Origin: Streptomyces purpureus | GTDB taxonomy: Bacteria; Actinomycetota; Actinomycetes; Streptomycetales; Streptomycetaceae | Direction of reading: 5' to 3' | NCBI RefSeq assembly: GCF_014648195.1 | Contig: NZ_BMQQ01000030.1 | Coordinates: 27,167-91,166 of the forward strand | DNA: 64,000 nt | Shown: one piece after another, positions 1 to 8,208 of the stretch | How the letters are laid out: every line of letters starts with the position of its first letter | Position numbering within the stretch: the stretch's first letter is position 1 | Program-made: the position numbers and the translations under genes | Notes under the pieces: model-generated | Seen by the model: the letters and a program-made list of their open reading frames with translations, nothing else | Database searches by the model: none | What the model was told of the DNA's origin: nothing

Positions 1-233
1 TCGGTGGGCGCGAGTCCGGCGGAGGCGAGGGCCTTGGCGGCGGCATGTGCGGCGAGCTCGTCGACGGGCTCGTCGGGTCCGGCGATGTGGCGGGTTTTGA
101 TACCGACCCGGGTGGTGATCCACTCGTCGCTCGTGTCGACCAACGCGGCCAGGTCCTCGTTGGTGAGGATCCGGGCGGGCTGGTAGTGCCCGAGTGCGGT
201 GATTCGAGTTCCCGTGGTGAGCGTGCCCGTCAT
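1..233 (-). CDS. 3-oxoacyl-ACP synthase III, N-terminal part (runs off the window)
   Basis: Only the first 77 residues are inside the window; the gene reads leftward from an ATG at 233-231 and continues past position 1. The visible part has the FabH opening: a start followed by GTRITALGHYQPARILTNED, then DTSDEWITTRVGIKTRHIA. This is the conserved acyl-CoA-binding entrance of KAS III enzymes (DEWI..R.GI..R). These enzymes condense acyl-CoA with malonyl-ACP to begin fatty acid or polyketide chains. The catalytic Cys-His-Asn lies outside the window, so activity and a choice between housekeeping fabH and a secondary-metabolism paralogue cannot be judged. It is divergent from fdhD. Confidence 0.85.
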   Translation of the reverse strand, partial: MTGTLTTGTRITALGHYQPARILTNEDLAALVDTSDEWITTRVGIKTRHIAGPDEPVDELAAHAAAKALASAGLAPT

Positions 234-317
234 ACCCGGGACCCCCTTGATTCGGCTGTTGCGTCAGGAGCTCTCCAGTGTCGTCAGCGACTGGTGGGTA
301 ACCGGTTGCGTGAACCA

Positions 318-330
318 CCAAGATTCTTGG
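318..330. promoter_or_regulatory. 13-bp palindrome between fabH-like gene and fdhD
   Basis: CCAAGATTCTTGG is a perfect inverted repeat (6-bp arms, 1-bp centre). It lies about 85 bp upstream of the fabH-like start, so it is a candidate repressor site. No regulator is encoded next to it. Confidence 0.35.
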
Positions 331-398
331 GCAGCTGTTGGAGACTCCACAACAAGAGGGGCACGCGCCGCGCGCCGGGACGAATGCCGCAGAGCAGC

Positions 399-442
399 GC
401 AATGTCACCTTGCACGCAGGGCAATGTCACCGTGTACGTGCC
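399..442. promoter_or_regulatory. Two 22-bp direct repeats upstream of fdhD
   Basis: GCAATGTCACC occurs at 399-409 and again at 421-431. The similarity continues into the following bases (TTGCACG against GTGTACG). The 22-bp period is two helical turns, and the second copy ends 66 bp before the fdhD start. This geometry fits a dimeric activator, but no factor is known from the sequence. Confidence 0.35.
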
Positions 443-507
443 GTACAACCGGTGCAGGACAATGGATCGGACCGAACCGCTCTTCGAAACCAAGGGGACT
501 GATTGCC

Positions 508-1356
508 ATGGGACGGGTCACCGAGCGCCGGCGCACCCTGCGGATCCGGGGCGCGGCCGTGTCCACCCGCCCCGACACGCTGGTCGCCGAGGAGCCGCTG
601 GAGATCCGGCTCAACGGCCGCCCGCTGGCGATCACCATGCGGACGCCGGGCGACGACTTCGCGCTGGCCGCCGGGTTCCTGGTCAGCGAGGGCGTGCTGG
701 GCGCCGCGTCGGACGTACGGAACATCGTGTACTGCGCCGGTGCCAACGACGACGGCACCAACACCTACAACGTGGTGGACGTGCAGCTCGCGCCCGGAGT
801 GCCCGTGCCCGACATCACCCTGGAGCGAAACGTCTACACGACGTCGTCGTGCGGCCTGTGCGGCAAGGCCAGCCTGGATGCCGTACGCACCACCGCGCGC
901 TTCCCGGTCGCCGACACTCCCCCGCTGCGGGTGACCCCCGACCTGCTCGCCGGGCTTCCCGACCAGCTGCGGGCGGCGCAGCGGGTTTTCGACCGGACCG
1001 GAGGGCTGCACGCGGCCGCGCTGTTCTCCGAGTCGGGTGAGCTGCTGGACGTACGGGAGGACGTGGGCCGGCACAACGCCGTGGACAAGCTGGTCGGGCG
1101 GGCGCTGCGGGAGGACCTGCTGCCGCTGGACCGTGCGGTGCTGCTGGTGTCGGGCCGGGCGTCGTTCGAACTGGCGCAGAAGGCGGTGATGGCGGGGATT
1201 CCGGTGCTGGCGGCGGTGTCGGCGCCGTCGTCGCTCGCGGTGGATCTGGCCTCGGAGACGGGCCTCACGCTGGTCGGTTTTCTGCGGGGCCCGGACATGA
1301 ACGTGTACGCGGGTGAGCATCGGATCGCGCTGGAGGCCTGGGTCCCGGCGGGCTGA
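508..1356 (+). CDS. fdhD: Formate dehydrogenase accessory sulfurtransferase FdhD
   Basis: 282 aa. FdhD is a cytoplasmic sulfur carrier: it takes sulfur from a cysteine desulfurase and passes it to the molybdenum cofactor of formate dehydrogenase, which needs this to be active. The key motif is C115-G-L-C118 in TTSSCGLCGK, with the family C-terminal part (DVGRHNAVDKLVG, VSGRASFELAQKA) intact. The frame stays open to about 199, but ATG 508 is chosen because AAGGGG lies at 492-497 and the family begins with a short R-rich stretch like MGRVTERRR. No formate dehydrogenase gene is in the window. Confidence 0.95.
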   Translation: MGRVTERRRTLRIRGAAVSTRPDTLVAEEPLEIRLNGRPLAITMRTPGDDFALAAGFLVSEGVLGAASDVRNIVYCAGANDDGTNTYNVVDVQLAPGVPVPDITLERNVYTTSSCGLCGKASLDAVRTTARFPVADTPPLRVTPDLLAGLPDQLRAAQRVFDRTGGLHAAALFSESGELLDVREDVGRHNAVDKLVGRALREDLLPLDRAVLLVSGRASFELAQKAVMAGIPVLAAVSAPSSLAVDLASETGLTLVGFLRGPDMNVYAGEHRIALEAWVPAG

Positions 1357-1386
1357 GGCGGGCGCCCACCGGCTTCCTCCGCCGGG

Positions 1387-1437
1387 CGGGCTCATCCGGT
1401 GGGCGGGCTCATCCGGTGGGCGGGCTCATCCGGTGGG
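1387..1437. repeat. 17-bp tandem repeat, three perfect copies
   Basis: CGGGCTCATCCGGTGGG is repeated at 1387-1403, 1404-1420 and 1421-1437. The stop codon of the ferredoxin-like gene (TGA, minus strand, 1426-1428) lies in the third copy, so the two other copies are spare duplicates of its 3' end. Confidence 0.9.
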
Positions 1438-1836
1438 CGGGTCGATCAGCTGGAGGGCGAGCGCGGCCGACGGTTGCGCGATGCCGGGGCCGCCGGCCGC
1501 GCTCCAGGCCAGGATGTCGTCGAGGACGTCGTCGTCGAGGCTGAAGCCGACCCAGGCGGCGCGGGCCCCCTTGCGCCGGCCTTCGGTGGAGGGCTGGACC
1601 ACGATCACATTGGCCTGCGCGCACGGGCCGAGGCAGTCGCTGGTACGCACCTGAAGCCGCCCGCCGGAGGCGGCCGCGGCCTCGCGCAGCCGGGCGAGCT
1701 GACCGTCGTGGTCGGTCCCGGGGTGCTTGCGCGCGTCACCGCAGCAGCAGCCCCGGCAGACGACGAGCGTGCAGGGGCGGGAGGCGCCCGGGCGTATCCA
1801 GGTGTGGCCGGTTCGGCGGCCGGCGTCTAGGGACAT
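1426..1836 (-). CDS. (2Fe-2S) ferredoxin domain protein
   Basis: 136 aa. The thioredoxin-like [2Fe-2S] ferredoxin fold is recognisable by two cysteine groups: CTLVVCRGCCCGD near residue 22-34 and DCLGPCAQANVIVVQP near residue 68-83. Proteins of this type carry electrons in the cytoplasm; the partner is unknown. The extra Cys residues in CRGCCCG are typical of the actinobacterial subgroup. ATG 1836 is followed by MSLDAGRR. The gene is convergent with fdhD, and its stop lies in a tandem repeat. A link to molybdoenzyme maturation through fdhD is only suggested by proximity. Confidence 0.8.
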   Translation of the reverse strand: MSLDAGRRTGHTWIRPGASRPCTLVVCRGCCCGDARKHPGTDHDGQLARLREAAAASGGRLQVRTSDCLGPCAQANVIVVQPSTEGRRKGARAAWVGFSLDDDVLDDILAWSAAGGPGIAQPSAALALQLIDPPTG

Positions 1837-2405
1837 ACGGTCACTCTAGGGGCCGGGATGATCTTGCCGAAGGGGCGGGCGCCCTCCGGGGCTCGGCGGG
1901 GGTCGGTTTCCGGCCGTACGGTGCGCCCGGCCGCGGTGGGGACCGGGTTCCGGCCGGAGCGGAGGGAGCCTCCCCGCCTCGGCGGGGGTCGGTTTCCGGC
2001 CGTACGGTGCGGCCAGCCTCGGCCGAGGTCGGATTCCCTCGGGCACGGCGGGAGCCTCCCGGCCGCGCGGAGGCTAGGTTCCCTCCGTACGGTGCGCCCG
2101 TCCTCGGCGGAAATTCGGATTCCCGCCGGGGCGGTCCACGGGCCCGGCTCGGCGGGATCGCCACCGGCGATGTGGCCGGGTCGGAGCGCCACTGGCAGGT
2201 CGGTCCTCCGGCCGGGACCGTTCCCCATGCTTCGGCGGACGGCGGAGCCGCGCCGGGCCGGTCTCGCGCGCCCCGGCGACCGGAAGTCACCTCCCCAGGG
2301 GGACGGCATCCCGATCCCCGAGCCTCGGCGGGCGTCGGTTTCCTCCCGCCCCCCGACGCCAGCGTCGGAGCCACCCGGGACGGTCCCGCGCCACGGCGGC
2401 CGGAG
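1837..2405. repeat. Gene-free region with degenerate repeats of about 86 bp
   Basis: About 570 bp without a convincing gene. A 34-bp stretch beginning CTCGGCGGGGGTCGGTTTCC is exact at 1892-1925 and 1978-2011, 86 bp apart. Decayed versions follow around 2019, 2061-2100, 2103 and 2322. Open frames here on both strands are low-complexity R/P/G-rich and differ between repeat copies, so I read the region as non-coding. Confidence 0.7.
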
Positions 2406-3428
2406 TCAGCCCCCCGCCGGGACGGCGTCCCGGTTCCCGGCCTGCGCGGTCGCGTCCGCGTCGCGTGAGCGGCGTGTGGCGATCACCGCGCAGACCATCA
2501 GCTGCATCTGGTGGAAGAGCATCAGGGGCAGGACGGCCAGCGCCGCCTGGGAGCCGAACAGCACGCTCGCCATCGGCAGACCGGCCGCGAGGCTCTTCTT
2601 CGACCCGGCGAACTGGATCGCGATCCGGTCCTCCCGGCCGAAGCCGAGGCGACCGGCTCCGTACCAGCTGAGGCTCAGCATGACGGCGAGGAGCACCGCC
2701 TCGACCCCGAGCAGCGCGGCGAGACGGCCAGGGGTGACCTGCTGCCAGATGCCCGCGACCATGCCCTGGCTGAAGGCGGTGTAGACGACGAGCAGGATCG
2801 AGCCGCGGTCGACGTAACCGAGCACCTTCTTGTGTCGCAGCAGGAAGCCGCTCACCCAGCGCCGCAGCAGCTGTCCCGCGAGGAACGGCACAAGCAGCTG
2901 GAGCACGATCTTCAGCAGGGAGTCGGCGGAGAAGCCTCCGGCGCTGCCGCCGATGAGCAGCGCGGCGAGGAGCGGGGTGACGACGATCCCGGCGAGGCTG
3001 GAGAAGGAGCCGGCGCAGATGGCGGCGGCGACGTTCCCGCGGGCGAGCGAGGTGAACGCGATGGAGGACTGGATCGTCGAGGGGACCAGGCACAGGAAGA
3101 GCAGCCCGCCGTACAGGGCGGGCGTGAGTATGGCCGGTACGAGTCCGCCGGCGGCGAGGCCGAGCAGCGGGAAGACGACGAAGGTGCAGGCGAGCACGGT
3201 CAGGTGGAGACGCCAGTGGGTGAGCCCGTCCAGTGCGTCGCGGGTGGAGAGACGGGCGCCGTAGAGGAAGAAGAGCAGCGCGATCGCCCCGGTGGAGGCC
3301 GAGCCGACCATGTCGGCGGCGACTCCGGAGGCCGGCAGCAGGGCCGCGACACCGACCGTACCCAGCAGGAGGAGGACGTACGGATCGACGGGCAGCCAGG
3401 CTGGCAGGAGGGTGGTGCGGCGGCTCAT
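2406..3428 (-). CDS. Bile acid:sodium symporter family protein (YfeH-like)
   Basis: 340 aa polytopic membrane protein with about ten hydrophobic segments. It matches the SBF-like (YfeH) branch of the BASS family: FFLYGARLSTRDALDGLTHW, then FLCLVPSTIQSSIAFTSLARGN, and near the end IQFAGSKKSLAAGLPMA. BASS proteins take up organic anions with sodium; the substrate here cannot be read from sequence. ATG 3428 has GAAGGAG upstream on the minus strand. It is divergent from a LysR gene, the same arrangement as yfeH/yfeR of enterobacteria, so that LysR protein is its likely regulator. The C-terminal tail is short, polar and rich in R, A and D. Confidence 0.85.
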   Translation of the reverse strand: MSRRTTLLPAWLPVDPYVLLLLGTVGVAALLPASGVAADMVGSASTGAIALLFFLYGARLSTRDALDGLTHWRLHLTVLACTFVVFPLLGLAAGGLVPAILTPALYGGLLFLCLVPSTIQSSIAFTSLARGNVAAAICAGSFSSLAGIVVTPLLAALLIGGSAGGFSADSLLKIVLQLLVPFLAGQLLRRWVSGFLLRHKKVLGYVDRGSILLVVYTAFSQGMVAGIWQQVTPGRLAALLGVEAVLLAVMLSLSWYGAGRLGFGREDRIAIQFAGSKKSLAAGLPMASVLFGSQAALAVLPLMLFHQMQLMVCAVIATRRSRDADATAQAGNRDAVPAGG

Positions 3429-3630
3429 GGGGGGCGGGGGCTCCTTCTGGGGTGTCTGCGGCGGCTGAGCGGTCTGCGGTGGACGGCGGCGCGGGACCGA
3501 GGGGACGCGCGGGCTCCGCGCCAGGCCTTCACGGTGCCGGAGCGGCTGACGCGCCAGGCAACGGCCGCACTCCGCCTCTCCCATCCTGCGCGGTCGGCGA
3601 GCGATCGGGAATCCCGTACACCACTCTGAC

Positions 3631-3647
3631 TGCGATCGCGATTCGCA
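3631..3647. promoter_or_regulatory. LysR-type operator candidate
   Basis: TGCGATCGCGATTCGCA: arms TGCGA and TCGCA around 7 bp. It has the T-N11-A layout of LysR sites, and sits 13 bp before the LysR start in the divergent promoter shared with the symporter gene. Confidence 0.5.
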
Positions 3648-3660
3648 ATAACATGGCGGT

Positions 3661-4536
3661 GTGTACGACCCGACGCAGCTGCGGACCTTTCTCGCCGTCG
3701 CCCAGACGCTGAGCTTCACGCGGGCGGCGCGCCGTCTGGGGCTGCGCCAGTCGACGGTGAGCCAGCATGTGCGGCGGCTGGAGGAGGCTACGGGTCGCCA
3801 GCTGTTCAGCCGTGACACGCACAGCGTCGATCTCACCGAGGACGGTGAGGCGATGCTCGGTTTCGCGCGGACGATCCTCCAGGCCCATGAACGGGCGGCG
3901 GCCTTCTTCACCGGGACCCGGCTGGCGGGCCGGCTGCGGTTCGGCGCCTCCGAGGACTTCGTGGTCACCCGCCTGCCGGAGGTTCTTGAGGCGTTCCGGC
4001 GCGATCATCCCGAGGTCGATCTGGAACTGACCGTCGAGCTCTCCGGCACGCTGCACGCGCAGCTGGAGGCGGGACGCCTGGATCTGATCCTGGCGAAGCG
4101 CCCCGCCGGGGACAGCCGGGGCGAGCTGGTCTGGCAGTCGGCGCTCACCTGGATCGGGGCGCCCCGGCTGCGTCTCGAGCCGGACCGTCCGGTGCCGCTG
4201 ATCGTCTTCCCGGCCCCGGGGATCACCCGGGCCCGCGCCCTGGAGGCGCTGGAGGCGCAGGGCCGGGCGTGGCGGATCGCCTGTACGAGCTCCAGCCTGA
4301 GCGGTCTGATCGCGGCGGCCCGCGCGGGCCTGGGCGTCATGGCGCATACGCGCGGTCTGATCCCGCCGGGCCTCACTGCCGTGCCGGCCCGGGCGGGCCT
4401 GCCGGAGCTCGGCGGCGTCGACTTCGTCGTACGACAGGCGGAGCAGCCGCGGGGCGCGCGGGAGGCGGCGGACGCGCTGGCCTCGGCGATCCTCGCGAGC
4501 GGTGACCGTCTGCGCGGCCCGGCGGCGAGGGACTGA
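3661..4536 (+). CDS. LysR family transcriptional regulator
   Basis: 291 aa, the normal LysR length. Residues 1-60 are the winged HTH (LRTFLAVAQTLSFTRAARRL, then STVSQHVRRLEEATGRQLF). From about residue 90 there is a LysR-substrate domain (GRLRFGASEDFVVTRLPEVL) that would bind a small effector. The start is GTG 3661 because the HTH begins at residue 2-5. It is divergent from the bile-acid-type symporter with 232 bp between the starts, and a LysR-like palindrome lies just upstream, so it probably controls that transporter and itself. Confidence 0.93.
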   Translation: MYDPTQLRTFLAVAQTLSFTRAARRLGLRQSTVSQHVRRLEEATGRQLFSRDTHSVDLTEDGEAMLGFARTILQAHERAAAFFTGTRLAGRLRFGASEDFVVTRLPEVLEAFRRDHPEVDLELTVELSGTLHAQLEAGRLDLILAKRPAGDSRGELVWQSALTWIGAPRLRLEPDRPVPLIVFPAPGITRARALEALEAQGRAWRIACTSSSLSGLIAAARAGLGVMAHTRGLIPPGLTAVPARAGLPELGGVDFVVRQAEQPRGAREAADALASAILASGDRLRGPAARD

Positions 4537-4968
4537 GGACGGCGGACTGGTGACGGGGGAATGAGGGGCGGCGGGCCGGTGCGGGTCACGCCCGGAACCA
4601 CGGGACCACCGGAGCCGCCACGAGCCGCCGGAGCCAGGAGCCACCGGAGCCAGGAGCCACCGGAGCCACCGGAAAGAGCCGACGCGACGCCGAACGAGCA
4701 GCGACCGGCAGTCCCTTGCCAGGAGCCTTCCCCGTGCCCACCCGGTACAGATTCGGTGCAGATTCGCCCCGCTCACTACTTACCCGCGAGTCAGTAGCGC
4801 CCCTCCGATCTCTCCCCAGCACCCTTCCCCAATCGGGGCCGAACCCCGCTCCCCCGGTCTGACCTGTGACGTTGTCAGTTGTCCGGACATTGTGAAGGCC
4901 CTCCCGCAGGGCCCAGGGGTGGGGTACCGTCACCGGCGCTGTGCGGAGCGCCACCAAGGAGCAAGTCA
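4537..4968. other. Gene-free region: short repeat and promoter region of the ligase gene
   Basis: About 430 bp with no gene found. It holds a 16-bp tandem repeat (CCGGAGCCAGGAGCCA at 4628-4643 and 4644-4659, followed by a partial copy) and, closer to the ligase gene, an imperfect 22-bp palindrome. Confidence 0.6.
4776..4797. promoter_or_regulatory. 22-bp imperfect palindrome upstream of acyl-CoA ligase
   Basis: CTACTTACCCG is followed directly by CGAGTCAGTAG. 9 of 11 positions pair across the dyad axis, with outer arms CTACT and AGTAG. The size and symmetry suit a TetR or GntR dimer. It lies 171 bp before the ligase start. Confidence 0.4.
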
Positions 4969-6792
4969 TTGCGCGAGTTCACTGCGCCGCCCGTGGAGGC
5001 GGCGCCTCAGGTCGGGGGCCTGGCGGACGCCGTGTTCGACCATGCCCAGAACGCTCCGGACCGGGTCGCCCTCGGCCGTAAGGACGCCGCCGGGCACTGG
5101 CGGGACGTGACGGCGCGGGAGTTCCGTGACGAGGTCCTCGCGCTGGCCAGGGGGCTGATCGCGCACGGCGTACGGTTCGGCGACCGGGTCGCCGTGATGT
5201 CCCGTACGCGCTACGAGTGGACGCTCTTCGACTTCGCGCTGTGGACGGTCGGCGCGCAGCCCGTACCGGTGTATCCGACGTCATCCGCCGAGCAGGTGTT
5301 CTGGATGCTGCACGACGCCGAGGTGACGGCGTGCGTGGTGGAGCACGAGGACCATGCGATGACGATCGGCTCGGTGGTGGACCGGCTGCCGCGGCTGAAG
5401 CGGCTGTGGCAGCTGGACGCGGGTGCGGTGGCGGAGCTGGTCGCGGCGGGCGCCGCGGTCGACGAGGACGTGGTGCACCGGCACCGGCGGGCGGTGACGC
5501 CGGAGTCGGTGGCGACGGTGATCTACACGTCGGGGACGACGGGCCGCCCCAAGGGCTGTGTCATTACACATTCCAATTTCATGTTCGAGTCAGATGTGCT
5601 GACGGGGCGCTGGGAGCCGGTGTTCCACTCCAAGCCGGGCGACGAGCCGTCGACACTGCTGTTTCTGCCGCTCGCCCATGTCTTCGGTCGGATGGTGGAG
5701 GTGGCGGCGATCCGCAGCGGCGTGAAGATCGGGCATCAGCCGGTCCTCGCGGCGAGCGCCCTGCTGCCCGACCTGGCGGCGTTCCGGCCGACGTTCATCC
5801 TGGCGGTGCCGTACATCTTCGAGAAGGTGTTCCACGCGGCGCGGCGCAGGGCCGAGAAGGAGGGCAGGCTCGGGCCGTTCGACAAGGCGGTCGAGGTGGC
5901 GGTGCGCTACGCGGAGGCGTTGGAGCAGCGGGCGTTCGGCCTGGGGCCCGGGCCGTCGGCGCCGCTGCGGGTGCAGCACCAGTTCTTCGAGAAGCTGGTG
6001 TACGGGAAGGTGCGCGACGCGATGGGCGGCAGGGTCCGGCACGCGATGTCGGGCGGTTCGGGGATGGACCGGCGGCTCGGGCTCTTCTTCGAGGGCGCGG
6101 GGGTCACGGTCTACGAGGGGTACGGGCTGACGGAGTCATCGGCGGCGGCCACGGCGAACCCGCCTGAGCGGACCAAGTACGGCACGGTCGGGCAGCCGAT
6201 CCCGGGGACGACGGTGCACATCGCCGAGGACGGGGAGGTGTGGCTGGGGGGCCCGCACATCTTCTCCGGCTATCTGAACGATCCGCGGTCCACCGGGGCG
6301 GTGCTCCGGGACGGCTGGCTGGCCACCGGGGATCTGGGCGCGCTCGACGAGGACGGCTATCTGACGATCACCGGGCGGAAGAAGGAGATCCTGGTGACCT
6401 CCGGCGGCAAGAGTGTGTCGCCGGCGGGCCTGGAGGAGCGGGTGCGGGCGCATCCGCTGGTGGCGCAGTGCATTGTCGTCGGCAACGACCGGCCGTACAT
6501 CGCCGCGCTGGTGACGGTGGATCAGGAGGCGGTGGATCACTGGCTCGCTATGCAGAACCGGCCGCCGCTGCCGGCTGCCGAGCTGGTGCGGGATCCGGCG
6601 CTGGAGACGGAGATACGGCGGGCGGTGGTGGCGGCCAACACGTCGGTGTCGCAGACGGAGTCGATCCGTACGTTCCGGATCCTGGCGCATCCGTTCAGCG
6701 AGGAGCACGGGCTGCTGACGCCGTCGCTGAAGCTGAAGCGGAAGGCGATCGAGGCGGCGTACGCGGCGGAAGTGAACGCGCTCTACGGCTGA
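4969..6792 (+). CDS. Long-chain fatty acid--CoA ligase (AMP-dependent synthetase)
   Basis: 607 aa. It activates fatty acids as acyl-AMP and then forms acyl-CoA for beta-oxidation or lipid synthesis. Landmarks: the AMP-binding loop IYTSGTTGRPKG at residues 185-196, the YEGYGLTESSAAATANP adenine site, and near the end the hinge YLTITGRKKEILVTSGGKSV. The length and the FLPLAHVFGR segment resemble the FadD15-type bacterial enzymes. The start is TTG 4969, because AAGGAG is at 4956-4961 with 7 bp spacing; an in-frame start further upstream at 4879 has no such site. An ABC importer follows 130 bp downstream but has its own promoter. Confidence 0.93.
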   Translation: MREFTAPPVEAAPQVGGLADAVFDHAQNAPDRVALGRKDAAGHWRDVTAREFRDEVLALARGLIAHGVRFGDRVAVMSRTRYEWTLFDFALWTVGAQPVPVYPTSSAEQVFWMLHDAEVTACVVEHEDHAMTIGSVVDRLPRLKRLWQLDAGAVAELVAAGAAVDEDVVHRHRRAVTPESVATVIYTSGTTGRPKGCVITHSNFMFESDVLTGRWEPVFHSKPGDEPSTLLFLPLAHVFGRMVEVAAIRSGVKIGHQPVLAASALLPDLAAFRPTFILAVPYIFEKVFHAARRRAEKEGRLGPFDKAVEVAVRYAEALEQRAFGLGPGPSAPLRVQHQFFEKLVYGKVRDAMGGRVRHAMSGGSGMDRRLGLFFEGAGVTVYEGYGLTESSAAATANPPERTKYGTVGQPIPGTTVHIAEDGEVWLGGPHIFSGYLNDPRSTGAVLRDGWLATGDLGALDEDGYLTITGRKKEILVTSGGKSVSPAGLEERVRAHPLVAQCIVVGNDRPYIAALVTVDQEAVDHWLAMQNRPPLPAAELVRDPALETEIRRAVVAANTSVSQTESIRTFRILAHPFSEEHGLLTPSLKLKRKAIEAAYAAEVNALYG

Positions 6793-6835
6793 TTGGTGAC
6801 GTCTGACGATCACGCAGCCGATCTCAACGCCTTAT

Positions 6836-6865
6836 CTGACGGCTCATCAATTGATGCTGCGTCAG
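6836..6865. promoter_or_regulatory. Nested 30-bp dyad upstream of the ABC importer operon
   Basis: Outer arms CTGACG and CGTCAG enclose a perfect central palindrome CATCAATTGATG (6845-6856). The whole element is symmetric about one axis. It ends 3 bp before the -35 box, a good place for an operator or activator site. Confidence 0.5.
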
Positions 6866-6868
6866 TTA

Positions 6869-6897
6869 TTGACGGTCGATCAGCCCCACCGCACAAT
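6869..6897 (+). promoter_or_regulatory. Predicted promoter of the ABC importer operon
   Basis: TTGACG (6869-6874), a 17-bp spacer and CACAAT (6892-6897) resemble a vegetative sigma promoter. Transcription would begin near 6904, about 20 bp before the GTG start. Confidence 0.5.
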
Positions 6898-6924
6898 TCG
6901 GGTCACTTGACGGAGGGACCCACC

Positions 6925-8184
6925 GTGTTGCGATCGATCCGCACCCTCGCCGCGGCCACCGCCGCCCTGCTCCTCGCCACCGCGTGCAACTCCGCCTCCA
7001 CCGGCGGCAGTCCGGGCGATGGCCCCGGCTCCGCCACGCGGGGAGTGAGCGCCACGTCCATCAAGGTCGGCGGCATCGTCTCCATGACCACCGCCAGCGG
7101 CTACTCCAAGAAGGACACCGACCTCGGCGCCCGCGCCCGCTACGACCGCGCCAACGCGGAAGGCGGCGTCCACGGACGGAAGATCGAGTACTTGGGCGCC
7201 GAGGACGACGGTCAGGATCCGGCCAAGAACCTCGCCGCCGCCCGCAAACTGGTCCAGCAGGACCACGTCTTCGCCGTCTCCCCGATGAGCTCCGTCACCT
7301 TCACCGGCGCCGACTTCCTCGACCAGCAGAAGGTGCCCACGATCGGCTGGGGCACCCTGCCGTCCTTCTGCGGCCCCGCACACCTGTACGGATTCAACGG
7401 CTGCCTGGTCCCCATGCCCGGCGGCACTCTCAACCAGACCTGGCCCGAGGGCCTCGGCGCCGTCCTCGGCGGCGCGAAGGGCAAGTCCGTCGCGCTGATC
7501 GCCACCGACAACGACGCCGGGAAGTTCGGCATCCGTACCTTCACCCGCGGTTTCACCGCGGCCGGGTTCACCGTCTCGTACGCCAAGGCCGTCGTTCCGG
7601 CCGCCTCCACCCCGAACGACTGGTCCGCGTACACCAAGGAGATCCTGGGTTCCCGCGACGGCAAGGCGCCCGACGCGGTGGTCTCCGTGATGCAGACGCC
7701 GTACAACATCGGCCTGTTCACCGCGCTCAAGCGGGCCGGCTACCGCGGGGTGATCTCCGATCCCACCGACTACGACCCGGGCCTGCTCGCCAAGGACGCG
7801 ACACGGCAGGCCCTGGACGGTGTGCATGTGCTGTTGCAATTTCAGCCGTTCGAGTCGGACACACCGGCGATGAAGCAGTTCAAGGAGGACATCAGGAAGG
7901 CGGCGGGCGGCAAGAACGTACCGCTCAACATGCATATGGTGACCGGCTACATGTCGGCCGACCTCTTCCTCTCCCTCGCCGAGAAGGCCGGCAAGGATCT
8001 CAGCGTCGACTCCTTCCAGCAGGCCGCCGCCTCCTTCTCCGACACGGGGACGCTGGTGGGCGACCGTGCCCTGCCCAAGGGCCGCAAGGAGAGCTTCGGC
8101 TGCGGGGCGCTCGTCCAGCTCAAGGACGGACGGTACGAGGTGTCGGTGCCGTTCCGGTGCTACCCGCCGATCCCGTTCGACTGA
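6925..8184 (+). CDS. ABC transporter substrate-binding lipoprotein (branched-chain amino acid type)
   Basis: 419 aa. A lipoprotein signal with lipobox LATAC anchors Cys21 to the membrane. The rest is a periplasmic-binding-protein type I fold: VGGIVSMTTASGYSKKDTDL, LGAEDDGQDPAKNLAAARKL, then VALIATDNDAGKFG. It should capture the substrate outside the cell for the fused permease-ATPase that follows 24 bp downstream. The start is GTG 6925 with GGAGGG just upstream; starting earlier would put a non-signal segment before the lipobox. The substrate could be an amino acid, amide or another small organic molecule, as the family is broad. Confidence 0.9.
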   Translation: MLRSIRTLAAATAALLLATACNSASTGGSPGDGPGSATRGVSATSIKVGGIVSMTTASGYSKKDTDLGARARYDRANAEGGVHGRKIEYLGAEDDGQDPAKNLAAARKLVQQDHVFAVSPMSSVTFTGADFLDQQKVPTIGWGTLPSFCGPAHLYGFNGCLVPMPGGTLNQTWPEGLGAVLGGAKGKSVALIATDNDAGKFGIRTFTRGFTAAGFTVSYAKAVVPAASTPNDWSAYTKEILGSRDGKAPDAVVSVMQTPYNIGLFTALKRAGYRGVISDPTDYDPGLLAKDATRQALDGVHVLLQFQPFESDTPAMKQFKEDIRKAAGGKNVPLNMHMVTGYMSADLFLSLAEKAGKDLSVDSFQQAAASFSDTGTLVGDRALPKGRKESFGCGALVQLKDGRYEVSVPFRCYPPIPFD

Positions 8185-8208
8185 CGGCCCCGGCATACGG
8201 CATTCGGC

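Noticed and set aside
1387..1437. CRISPR-like repeats
   Set aside because: The 17-bp units are directly adjacent without spacers and no cas gene is present.
2511..3629. Plus-strand open frame opposite the bile-acid-type symporter
   Set aside because: Composition is Glu/Gly/Arg-rich mirror coding; the minus frame has ten membrane segments and motifs of a known family.
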